Shown: piece by piece, positions 15,039 through 21,646 of the stretch
Layout of the letters: each line of letters starts with the position of its first letter
Numbering within the stretch: the first letter of the stretch is position 1
Assembly (NCBI GenBank): GCA_900752905.1
Contig: CAADWX010000003.1
Span: forward strand, 1-24,009
Length of the DNA stretch: 24,009 bases
Direction of reading: 5' to 3'
Source: Bacilli bacterium
Lineage (GTDB): Bacteria; Bacillota_I; Bacilli_A; RF39; UBA660
The notes under the pieces: generated by a model
What the model saw: only the letters and a program-made list of their open reading frames with translations
Told to the model about the DNA's origin: nothing
Databases searched by the model: none
Position numbers and translations under genes: made by a program

Positions 15039-15260
15039 TTATAATTTAATTTTAATTGTTTTTGTAATTACATCTATATAAGAAAATGATTTACAAAATT
15101 TTGTATTATTTTCATTTAGTTCAACAATAAATATATGGTTATATAATTCTTTAACGGTTGCTTCATATTCTTCATATTTATTTCTTCCCAAATTATACTT
15201 TATTTTTATTTTTTTCCCTTTATAATTATTTAATTCATCTTTAATTTTTTCTGGTGTCAT
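15039..15260 (-). CDS. veg: Veg protein
   Basis: A 73-residue basic protein. The order GKKIKIKYNLGRNKYEEYEA, ...NHIFIVELNEN and the end SFSYIDVITKTIKIKL matches the Veg family: a G/K-R-rich start, then strands with FSYxDVxTxTV. Bacillus Veg is 86 residues and is linked to biofilm gene control through SinR and to early sporulation. AGGAGG (15265-15270 on the minus strand) sets the start. It begins 9 bases after yabG, with which it shares a minus-strand transcript, as in Bacillus. It is slightly shorter than usual at both ends. Confidence 0.85.
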   Translation of the reverse strand: MTPEKIKDELNNYKGKKIKIKYNLGRNKYEEYEATVKELYNHIFIVELNENNTKFCKSFSYIDVITKTIKIKL

Positions 15261-15269
15261 GAATCCTCC

Positions 15270-16040
15270 TTATCTTGGATAACCAATATGCATGGTTCCT
15301 TTAGTAATAATTCCTCCAATTCCTGAACTTCCATATTTTGTATTTTCTAATATATTTTTTAAACTTATGTCTTTATTTATATCTGAAAATCCCATTTTAA
15401 CTGCTATTATAGCTGGATCGAGTGCATGTATATTTACTCTTTTAGGGCTTGATGCGAAGTTAGCGCCAGCTTTTATCAATTCTTCATAATTAGATTGACA
15501 TCCTCCAGCTATAACAATTAGTTTTTCGTGACTTTTTTCATATAATCTAGCAGCTTTTACAGAATCTACAAAGTACTTGCTATTTTTATATGAACTTAAA
15601 TTATCTCTATTTCCTCTTTTTCTATAGTAGGCATCATGTCCTGTTATTACAACAATATCTGGGTTATATTCACGTAACCATGTAGACATATTTTTACTCA
15701 TGTTTTCTTCTTTTTCTAGTACTCCTGCAGCCATTATATTGCATTTATTATAATAAGATAAACATCTATTTAAATATTCCTGATCTCCATCTATATGAAG
15801 AATTTTACCTGGTAAGTAAAAGTAATCATCACGTTCTAATTCGGGTATTTCTATTTTTTTTAAAAATTCTTCATCATCATTTTCATGCGATAGTTCTAAA
15901 TCTTCTACCATCGCATCAGCGCATAATCTTGTATTTTTTCCTTCTAAGTAATATAAATCTTCTTCTATTTTTACTATCTTAAATATTATGTCATTATTAT
16001 ATGATTTCCTTGTAACGTAATCACCTATATTAAAACTCAT
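15270..16040 (-). CDS. yabG: Sporulation-specific cysteine protease YabG
   Basis: A 256-residue protein. I start at ATG 16040 (MSFNIGDYVTRKSYNNDIIF, AGGTGAT upstream) instead of an upstream in-frame start that adds a 20-residue unrelated extension. The conserved blocks are LPGKILHIDGDQEYL, ITGHDAYY (His135) and AGGCQSNYEELIKAGANFAS (Cys181), then NIHALDPA and IGGIITKGTM. YabG cleaves coat proteins such as SafA and SpoIVA, and helps cross-linking and coat maturation in the mother cell, late under SigmaK. His135 and Cys181 are in the blocks known as catalytic in Bacillus YabG. Veg follows in the same transcript. Confidence 0.95.
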   Translation of the reverse strand: MSFNIGDYVTRKSYNNDIIFKIVKIEEDLYYLEGKNTRLCADAMVEDLELSHENDDEEFLKKIEIPELERDDYFYLPGKILHIDGDQEYLNRCLSYYNKCNIMAAGVLEKEENMSKNMSTWLREYNPDIVVITGHDAYYRKRGNRDNLSSYKNSKYFVDSVKAARLYEKSHEKLIVIAGGCQSNYEELIKAGANFASSPKRVNIHALDPAIIAVKMGFSDINKDISLKNILENTKYGSSGIGGIITKGTMHIGYPR

Positions 16041-16093
16041 AATATCACCTTGTAAAATATATGTTATTATGTTTTTATTTATTACATGAAAAA

Positions 16094-16110
16094 TTAACAA
16101 AATTTAACAA
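16094..16110. repeat. Direct repeat TTAACAA between yabG and spoVG
   Basis: TTAACAA occurs at 16094-16100 and 16104-16110, start-to-start 10 bases (one helical turn). It is in the 137-base divergent intergenic region and could be a regulator site for yabG or spoVG. No other clear feature is visible there. Confidence 0.3.
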
Positions 16111-16177
16111 TTTTCTTGCTTTTGAAATAAATATATTATAAAATGAAAGTGTAATGATACGAAGGGAGAATAAGCTC

Positions 16178-16444
16178 ATGAAAATAACATCTGTAAATGT
16201 ACGTATAACAGAAAAAGAAGATACAAGAATGAAAGGAATAGCTTCAGTATTAATTGATGACTGTTTTGCTATTCATGATATTCGTATAATTGAAGGAGAT
16301 AATGGATTGTTTATCGCTATGCCAAGTCGTAAAACAGCAACTGGTGGATATAGAGATATAGCTCATCCAATTACTTCTGAATGCCGTAAGATGTTTGAAG
16401 ATGCAGTAATTGATGCTTATAAAGCAGAAATAGGAAATAACTAA
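16178..16444 (+). CDS. spoVG: Septation/regulatory protein SpoVG
   Basis: An 88-residue protein. I chose the ATG at 16178 (AAGGGAG at 16162-16168, nine bases upstream) over the in-frame ATG at 16154. The sequence MKITSVNVRITEKEDTRMKG, ...GDNGLFIAMPSRKT and AHPITSECRKMFEDAV is the SpoVG signature. SpoVG is a small RNA/DNA-binding regulator that modulates sporulation septation, and also virulence and cell-wall genes in relatives. It is slightly shorter than the Bacillus form (97). A divergent 137-base region separates it from yabG. A terminator follows, so it is monocistronic. Its promoter is not clear to me. Confidence 0.96.
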   Translation: MKITSVNVRITEKEDTRMKGIASVLIDDCFAIHDIRIIEGDNGLFIAMPSRKTATGGYRDIAHPITSECRKMFEDAVIDAYKAEIGNN

Positions 16445-16461
16445 TTGTTATTTCTTTTTTT
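16434..16461 (+). terminator. Intrinsic terminator of spoVG
   Basis: GAAATAAC (16434-16441) / GTTATTTC (16447-16454), 8 bp, with TAATT loop and seven T at 16455-16461. Confidence 0.83.
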
Positions 16462-16509
16462 GTAATATATATTTTTTTAATACATATATTTTTTTAGGAG
16501 GACAAGTTT

Positions 16510-16800
16510 ATGGATAAAGAAAGTATTTTAAGTACTGTAAGTCATGCTATAAATATTACTGAAAGAAAAAATATTAATATTACTGGTGTAAAAAAAATTG
16601 ATAGTTTTGATAATGAAGAATTTTTACTGGAAACTAATATGGGGTATGTAGTAATAAAGGGTAAAGAATTAGAAATAGTTAAACTTGATACTTATCAAGG
16701 TAATGTAGTAATAAAGGGTAGGGTTAATTCTCTTTCATATATGGAATCTGCCAATAAAAAAGAAAAAGATGAAGGAATGTTTTCTAAATTATTTAAATGA
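16510..16800 (+). CDS. yabP: Sporulation protein YabP
   Basis: A 96-residue protein with HAINITERKNINITGVKKID, ...EEFLLETNMGYVVIKGKEL and the repeat-like VVIKGRVNSLSY. These match YabP, whose family also includes YqfC; the GYVVIKGxxLxI block is typical. YabP is a mother-cell protein under SigmaE involved in spore coat/cortex morphogenesis. It uses AGGAGG (16496-16501) and overlaps the next gene yabQ by the ATGA stop/start, indicating coupling. The order yabP-yabQ-divIC is the same as in Bacillus. Confidence 0.9.
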   Translation: MDKESILSTVSHAINITERKNINITGVKKIDSFDNEEFLLETNMGYVVIKGKELEIVKLDTYQGNVVIKGRVNSLSYMESANKKEKDEGMFSKLFK

Positions 16801-17093
16801 TTTTATCTTTACAAATTAAGAGTTTAATTGTTTCTTTTTTATTTGGTATTTTATTTTCATTTAATACGAGTATTAATAGTAAATTTTTATACAATGAATA
16901 TAAGTTACTTAGATTTTTATTTGCTTTTATTTTTATAATAGTACATGTACTTTTATATTTTATAATTTTAATGCATATAAATAATGGATATTATCATATA
17001 TATTTGATTTTTTCTATTGTCTGTGGTTTTACATTTGAATATTTTATGCATAAAAAAATAAAGAGTAAAATTGCTTTTAAAGTTAAAAAATGA
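16797..17093 (+). CDS. yabQ: Spore cortex membrane protein YabQ (short)
   Basis: A 98-residue membrane protein with three likely helices (about 8-24, 38-58, 67-85) and a basic C-terminus. The start ILSLQIKSLIVSFLFG is typical for YabQ. YabQ is needed for cortex formation in Bacillus and lies at the forespore outer membrane. Bacillus YabQ is 211 residues, so this version lacks about half, mainly the C-terminal part. Its ATG overlaps the yabP stop (ATGA). The next gene divIC has its own extended -10 over its stop codon. Identity rests partly on position. Confidence 0.78.
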   Translation: MILSLQIKSLIVSFLFGILFSFNTSINSKFLYNEYKLLRFLFAFIFIIVHVLLYFIILMHINNGYYHIYLIFSIVCGFTFEYFMHKKIKSKIAFKVKK

Positions 17094-17099
17094 TATACT
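17091..17099 (+). promoter_or_regulatory. Extended -10 promoter of divIC
   Basis: TGATATACT (TG-n-TATACT) begins inside the yabQ stop codon and lies 20 bases before the divIC ATG. It allows vegetative expression of divIC independently of the sporulation genes upstream. Confidence 0.5.
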
Positions 17100-17118
17100 T
17101 TGATTAAGGTGATAGTAC

Positions 17119-17529
17119 ATGAGAAAACGGGTGAGTAAAGTATCTAAAAGAAGATTAGTTATTTTTGGAACTATTTCTATCTTTTTAATCATATATGCTT
17201 TTTCAAGTTTAATTTATTATAATTACAAGGTATATTCACTAAAACAAGAAAAAAAGAATTTAAATACACAAATGACTGAGTTAAAGAGTAGTGAAAGTGA
17301 TTATAAAAATACTATTACTAAACTTCAGGATAAAGAGTATTTAGCAAGATATGCTAGAGAAAATTATTTGTATACTAAAGATAATGAATTGGTTCTTGAT
17401 GTTAGAAAAGATACGGATGATGTAGTAGAAGTAAAAACTGAAAAAACTGATTATAATTTTATAATTATTGGTTTATTTATAATTGTTGTTATTGTTGGAT
17501 GTGTAATAAAGAAAAAAAGTAAAAAATAA
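17119..17529 (+). CDS. divIC: Septum formation initiator DivIC (FtsB-like), with extra C-terminal membrane helix
   Basis: A 136-residue protein. A basic N-terminus is followed by TM1 at about 14-34 (FGTISIFLIIYAFSSLIYY), a coiled-coil segment at about 38-70 (LKQEKKNLNTQMTELKS), then KEYLARYARENYLY, the conserved FtsB/DivIC motif. This protein forms the divisome core with FtsL and DivIB. The odd part is a second hydrophobic stretch at about 113-130 (FIIIGLFIIVVIVGCVI) followed by KKKSKK, so it probably crosses the membrane twice, unlike the usual bitopic DivIC. It uses GGTGAT before the ATG, in the same place as in Bacillus (after yabQ). Confidence 0.88.
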   Translation: MRKRVSKVSKRRLVIFGTISIFLIIYAFSSLIYYNYKVYSLKQEKKNLNTQMTELKSSESDYKNTITKLQDKEYLARYARENYLYTKDNELVLDVRKDTDDVVEVKTEKTDYNFIIIGLFIIVVIVGCVIKKKSKK

Positions 17530-17556
17530 AAATTATTCGTTATGAATAATTTTTTT
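17528..17556 (+). terminator. Bidirectional terminator between divIC and the LemA-like gene
   Basis: Perfect 11-bp stem AAAAATTATTC (17528-17538) / GAATAATTTTT (17544-17554) with GTTAT loop and T run, between convergent genes. Confidence 0.82.
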
Positions 17557-18088
17557 ATATTTTTACTTTATCATCAGTTTTATAACCATCAAAATATGTT
17601 TTTTCTTTATATCTACATAATTTTCCAACTACATTTGATGGGAATGCATGAATTAGTTTATTATAATCTGTAACAATATCATTATAATATTTTCTAGCTG
17701 CTACAATTTCACTTTCTGATTCAAAAAGTCCTAAATCAATTTTTAATATGTTTTCATTGCTATTTATATCTGGATGTTCATTTTTATATGAGGTAAATTC
17801 ATTTATAGCGTCATATAATTTTCTATCAAGTTCAAAGTTATTTAATTTTTTAGATTTAAGATTACTTATAATTGGAAGTATTTCTGTTTTTGATTTTTTA
17901 TTTGGCTTTAAAATACTTAAAACTTTATTTAATAAGTCATATCTTTTTCTAAGTGTTGTATTAATAAAGTTTTCTCCTTCATTTAATCTTATAATTAAAC
18001 CTTGATAATTATTATATATACTTATATACCATATGGCTATAAGTCCAAATACAATCACAAACATTAATATATAGTAAATAATCGTCAT
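17555..18088 (-). CDS. LemA family protein
   Basis: A 177-residue protein. N-terminal membrane helix at about 5-24, then a helical bundle: NNYQGLIIRLNEGENFINTT, LRKRYDLLNKVLSILKPNKK and a late block ESEIVAARKYYNDIVTDYNK with LIHAFPSNVVG. The ARxYYNxxVxxYNxxIxxFPxxI block is the LemA signature. LemA proteins are membrane-anchored with the helical bundle outside; their role is unknown, perhaps envelope quality control. TAGGTGAT sets the start. The gene follows gerQ by 42 bases on the minus strand and may be co-transcribed with it. Family call is good; role is unknown. Confidence 0.82.
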   Translation of the reverse strand: MTIIYYILMFVIVFGLIAIWYISIYNNYQGLIIRLNEGENFINTTLRKRYDLLNKVLSILKPNKKSKTEILPIISNLKSKKLNNFELDRKLYDAINEFTSYKNEHPDINSNENILKIDLGLFESESEIVAARKYYNDIVTDYNKLIHAFPSNVVGKLCRYKEKTYFDGYKTDDKVKI

Positions 18089-18130
18089 ATAATCACCTAA
18101 AGTAATTATATCAAAAAAAATTGATAAATA

Positions 18131-18505
18131 CTAGTTATTTGGAATAAATTGTTCACTATAATTAATAGGTTCATCGAATGTTATAAAATCAACATATATC
18201 ATTAAAAGTAAATCCCATGTACCTGTTTGTGGTACACTTAATATTATATGATCTCTTCCAGCTTGTTCTATAATTCCTGAAAATTCTCTATCTCTAAATT
18301 GCTCTGAATCTGGAAATGTCATATGTACATGTACTTTCTTTCCCTTATTTAATCTTAATATATTTTCTATGTATGATGATTCTATTGGAAGCATACCTCC
18401 TTGAGTAGATGGCATTGTCTGTTGATTTGGAATAGGTATGTTATTATCTGTATAAACTGGGTTTCCTGGGAATATAGTTTTTCCTAGAAAATTATTATTG
18501 TTCAT
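18131..18505 (-). CDS. gerQ: Spore coat protein GerQ
   Basis: A 124-residue protein. The N-terminal part is Asn/Pro/Gln-rich. The C-terminal 85 residues (LPIESSYIENILRLNKGKKV, ...IIEQAGRDHIILSVPQTG and VDFITFDEPINYSEQF) match GerQ. In Bacillus, GerQ is an inner-coat protein needed to place the cortex hydrolase CwlJ and is cross-linked by transglutaminase. Bacillus uses a cluster of lysines near the N-terminus for that; here the N-terminus MNNNNFLGK has a single Lys at position 9. AAAGGACG sets the start. No CwlJ or Tgl is seen nearby. LemA follows on the same strand. Confidence 0.9.
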   Translation of the reverse strand: MNNNNFLGKTIFPGNPVYTDNNIPIPNQQTMPSTQGGMLPIESSYIENILRLNKGKKVHVHMTFPDSEQFRDREFSGIIEQAGRDHIILSVPQTGTWDLLLMIYVDFITFDEPINYSEQFIPNN

Positions 18506-18562
18506 TTAATTCACGTCCTTTCTATAAATTATATTTTTATGTTTATTTTTTATGATTGAATA

Positions 18563-18571
18563 TGTTATAAT
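18563..18571 (+). promoter_or_regulatory. Extended -10 promoter of the metal-exporter gene
   Basis: TGTTATAAT lies 23 bases before the ATG at 18594, divergent from gerQ. Confidence 0.5.
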
Positions 18572-18593
18572 CATATAGAAAAAGGGTGAGTTT

Positions 18594-19433
18594 ATGTTAG
18601 ATATATTATTAGATGCTTTAATTGATACTTTAAAAATAATTCCATTTTTATTTATTGTTTTTTTTATTATGGAGTTACTTGAGCATAAAATAAGTGTTAA
18701 AAATAAAAATGTATTAAAGAAAGCTGGTAAAACAGGACCTATATTTGGTAGTATTTTAGGTTCTTTTCCTCAATGTGGTTTTTCTGTTGCAGCAACAAAT
18801 TTATATGCATCTAGAATAATTACTATGGGTACACTTATAGCTATTTATTTATCTACATCTGATGAGATGCTTCCAATACTTATTTCTTCATCAGCTAGTA
18901 TTAAATTAATTTTAAGTATTATACTTACTAAGATAATAATAGGTATGGTATGTGGTATTATAATTGATTTAATATTTAGAAAAAAAGAGAATGAAAAAAT
19001 ACATGAGATTTGTGAACATGATCATTGTGATTGTGAACATAGTATTTTAAAATCAAGTATAAAGCATACTTTAAATATAACATTATTTATATTTATAATG
19101 AGTTTATTACTTAATGCATTAATTTATTTTATAGGGGAAGAAAATATTTCTAAACTATTCTTAAAAGGAAGTATATTTTGTCCTTTTATATCATCAGTTA
19201 TAGGACTTATTCCTAATTGTGCATCAAGTGTTATTATAACTGAATTATATCTAAATAGCGCTATAACATATGGTTCTATGATATCTGGGCTTTTAACTGG
19301 TAGTGGTGTTGCTTTAATGGTATTATTTAAAGTTAATAAAGATAAAAAAGAAGATTTTAAAATTTTAGGTATTCTATATTTTATAGGTGTTTTATCTGGA
19401 ATAATTATTGATTTAATAATAAATTTAGTATAG
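18594..19433 (+). CDS. Putative heavy-metal exporter, ArsP_2/DUF2899-like permease
   Basis: A 279-residue membrane protein with about eight or nine helices in two related halves. Each half has a Pro-x-Cys motif: SFPQCGFSVAATNLYASR and LIPNCASSVIITELYLNS. The first continues with LSTSDEMLPIL, typical of the putative 10-TM heavy-metal exporter family (arsenic-efflux-like, sometimes annotated as a manganese transporter). Between them a loop at about 137-150 is His/Cys rich (HEICEHDHCDCEH), a likely metal-binding site. Export substrate is unknown; arsenic, manganese or other soft metals are possible. No ArsR or MntR box is visible. GGGTGAG sets the start. The ABC pair follows 10 bases later and may be in the same operon. 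Confidence 0.78.
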   Translation: MLDILLDALIDTLKIIPFLFIVFFIMELLEHKISVKNKNVLKKAGKTGPIFGSILGSFPQCGFSVAATNLYASRIITMGTLIAIYLSTSDEMLPILISSSASIKLILSIILTKIIIGMVCGIIIDLIFRKKENEKIHEICEHDHCDCEHSILKSSIKHTLNITLFIFIMSLLLNALIYFIGEENISKLFLKGSIFCPFISSVIGLIPNCASSVIITELYLNSAITYGSMISGLLTGSGVALMVLFKVNKDKKEDFKILGILYFIGVLSGIIIDLIINLV

Positions 19434-19443
19434 GAGAGTTTAT

Positions 19444-20343
19444 ATGTTAAAACTAGAAAATGTTACAAAGTATTATGGTGATTTAAAGGCTGTTGATAAT
19501 CTTTCTTTTGAAGTAAATAAGGGAGAAATATTTGGACTTTTAGGTGTTAATGGAGCAGGAAAAACTACTACATTTAGAATGATTACAAATTTAATTGATC
19601 CAACAAGTGGTTCTATTACTTTAGATGGTAAAAAAATTGATTATGATGTTACTGATGAAATTGGTTTTTTAACTGAAGAAAGAAGTTTACTTTTGAAGCT
19701 TACTGTAAAGGAACAATGTATTTATTATGGTAAATTAAAAGGTATGGATGATGATAAAATAATAGAGAGAATGAAGTATTTACTTGATAAGTTTGAGATA
19801 TCTGATTATGAAAATAAAAAGATAAAAGAATTGTCTAAAGGTAATCAACAAAAAGTTCAATTTATTACTGCTATTATTCATGAACCAAAACTTGTTATAT
19901 TAGATGAACCTTTTAGTGGACTTGATCCTTTTAATGTTGAATTATTTAAAAGAGAAATAGTTGAAATGGCAAATAAAGGTAGTATGATTATATTTTCTTC
20001 GCATAGAATGGAACATGTTGAATTATTTTGTAAAAAATTATTAATTTTACTTAAAGGTAAAACTGTTTTAAAAGGTGATTTAAGAAAAATAAAAGAAGAT
20101 TATAGAAAGAAAAATATATTTATAAAAGCAGATATTGATTATGATAAGTTAAATAAAATTAAAGGTGTTGAAAAAGTTTTAAAGACTCAAGATGAAGTAA
20201 TAGTTACTGTTTTAGAAAGTAAGAATGTTAGTGATGTATTTAACTATATTAAGACGTGTAAAAATGTGACTAAGTTTGTTGTAGAAGAACCATCTTTAAA
20301 TGAAATATTTGTATCTAAAGTAGGTGAAGCATATGAAAACTAG
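19444..20343 (+). CDS. ABC-2 transporter ATP-binding protein (NatA/YhaQ-like)
   Basis: A 299-residue ATPase. Walker A GVNGAGKTT at 34-42, signature LSKGNQQKVQ, Walker B LVILDEPFSGLDP, switch SSHRM, and a C-terminal ~80-residue extension ending in VEEPSLNEIFVSKVGE, typical of the NatA/YhaQ group. It works with the permease that begins 11 bases before its stop. In Bacillus, NatAB exports sodium and YhaQP is related to it; the substrate here is unknown. It probably shares a transcript with the upstream metal exporter (10-base gap), but the functional link is unproven. The nucleotide domain is complete. Confidence 0.9.
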   Translation: MLKLENVTKYYGDLKAVDNLSFEVNKGEIFGLLGVNGAGKTTTFRMITNLIDPTSGSITLDGKKIDYDVTDEIGFLTEERSLLLKLTVKEQCIYYGKLKGMDDDKIIERMKYLLDKFEISDYENKKIKELSKGNQQKVQFITAIIHEPKLVILDEPFSGLDPFNVELFKREIVEMANKGSMIIFSSHRMEHVELFCKKLLILLKGKTVLKGDLRKIKEDYRKKNIFIKADIDYDKLNKIKGVEKVLKTQDEVIVTVLESKNVSDVFNYIKTCKNVTKFVVEEPSLNEIFVSKVGEAYEN

Positions 20344-21634
20344 ATTTTTAATAAAAAATAGTTTAGATAAAAAGGTAAAGTCTAAATGGTTTAAAATTGT
20401 TAACATTATTTTATGTATTTTTATTGTAGGAATTATTAATATAGATAGTATTATTACATTTTTTGGTGGGGACTTTAATGAAAAGACTAAAATAGAAGTT
20501 GTTGATAATACTGGATATAGTTATGATATATTAAAAAGTAGTATAGAAAATACAATTGAATCACTTAATACTAGTACTAATAATTCTTATGAATATGAAA
20601 TACAAAAGAGTGATAAAAGTGTTGATGAGTTAAAGAAGGATATTAATAAGAATATTATTATAGAAGTAAATAATGATGATGATAATTATATTTCATATAG
20701 ACTTATATCTAAAAGTTATATTAATTCAACAGATTATCAATTAATAACTACATCACTTAATTCTTCTAAGGTAGCAATCGCACTTTCTAAATCTAATATT
20801 GATGTTAATGAATTAAATAATATATATAAAGAAGCAAATATTAAAAGAGAATATATTGATGAAAATAAAAAATCAGAAGAGGAATCTACTTCAATGATTA
20901 TGACATCTGTTTTCCCTGTATTTATTCTTCCATTTTTTATGCTTACTATATTTATAGTACAAATGATAGGTGCTGAAATAAATGATGAAAAGACTACTAA
21001 AGGTATGGAAATAATAATATCGAGTGTGTCTCCAAAACAACATTTCTTTTCTAAAGTTATTTCATCAAATATATTTGTTATTATGCAAGGTATTTTATTT
21101 ATTTTGTATACTTTAATTGGTCTTTCAATTAGATCTATGATAACTAAGACTAGTATATTAGGCTCTGTTACTGGTTTACTTGGAAATATTTTTACTAATG
21201 ATTTTATTAGTAAATTAGGTTATATAATTCCTCTTACATTAATACTTATGGTTATAACTTTTATTGGATATTCTTTAGTAGCTGGAATATTATCATCAAT
21301 AACAACATCACCAGAAGATTTTCAACAAATACAAACTCCTATAATGATTATACTTATGATAGGTTATTTTCTAGCTATTATGGCTGCTCAATTTGAAGGA
21401 TCAGTATTTATAAAAATAATGGGTTATGTTCCATTTATTTCAGCAATACTTTCTCCATCTTTATTAGTAATAGGTGAATTTAGTATTATTAATGTAATAA
21501 TATCTGTAATAATTATGATTATAACTAATTTTATTTTAATTAAATATGGTATTAAAGTTTATAAAGTAGGAATACTTAATTATTCTTCAAAAGATTTGTG
21601 GAAAAAGATATTTAAAGCTGTAAAAGAAAAATAA
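20333..21634 (+). CDS. ABC-2 transporter permease (NatB/YhaP-like)
   Basis: A 433-residue protein. I start at ATG 20333 (AGGTGA five bases upstream); an upstream GTG at 20324 overlaps that site. A first helix lies at about 18-43. A long extracytoplasmic domain of about 140 residues (KIEVVDNTGYSYDILKS...) follows, then a group of helices with FPVFILPFFMLTIFIVQMIG, EINDEKTTKGMEIIISSVSP and SLVAGILSSITTSPEDFQQ. That EKTxxxxEIIxSSVSP block is typical of the COG1668 NatB/YhaP type. It pairs with the ATPase before it. The substrate cannot be told from the sequence. The CHAP gene follows after 12 bases and may be read from the same transcript. Confidence 0.87.
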   Translation: MKTRFLIKNSLDKKVKSKWFKIVNIILCIFIVGIINIDSIITFFGGDFNEKTKIEVVDNTGYSYDILKSSIENTIESLNTSTNNSYEYEIQKSDKSVDELKKDINKNIIIEVNNDDDNYISYRLISKSYINSTDYQLITTSLNSSKVAIALSKSNIDVNELNNIYKEANIKREYIDENKKSEEESTSMIMTSVFPVFILPFFMLTIFIVQMIGAEINDEKTTKGMEIIISSVSPKQHFFSKVISSNIFVIMQGILFILYTLIGLSIRSMITKTSILGSVTGLLGNIFTNDFISKLGYIIPLTLILMVITFIGYSLVAGILSSITTSPEDFQQIQTPIMIILMIGYFLAIMAAQFEGSVFIKIMGYVPFISAILSPSLLVIGEFSIINVIISVIIMIITNFILIKYGIKVYKVGILNYSSKDLWKKIFKAVKEK

Positions 21635-21646
21635 TAAAAGGCGATA

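Noticed and set aside
15292..15489. Plus-strand ORF inside yabG
   Set aside because: Shadow of conserved yabG; no start signal.
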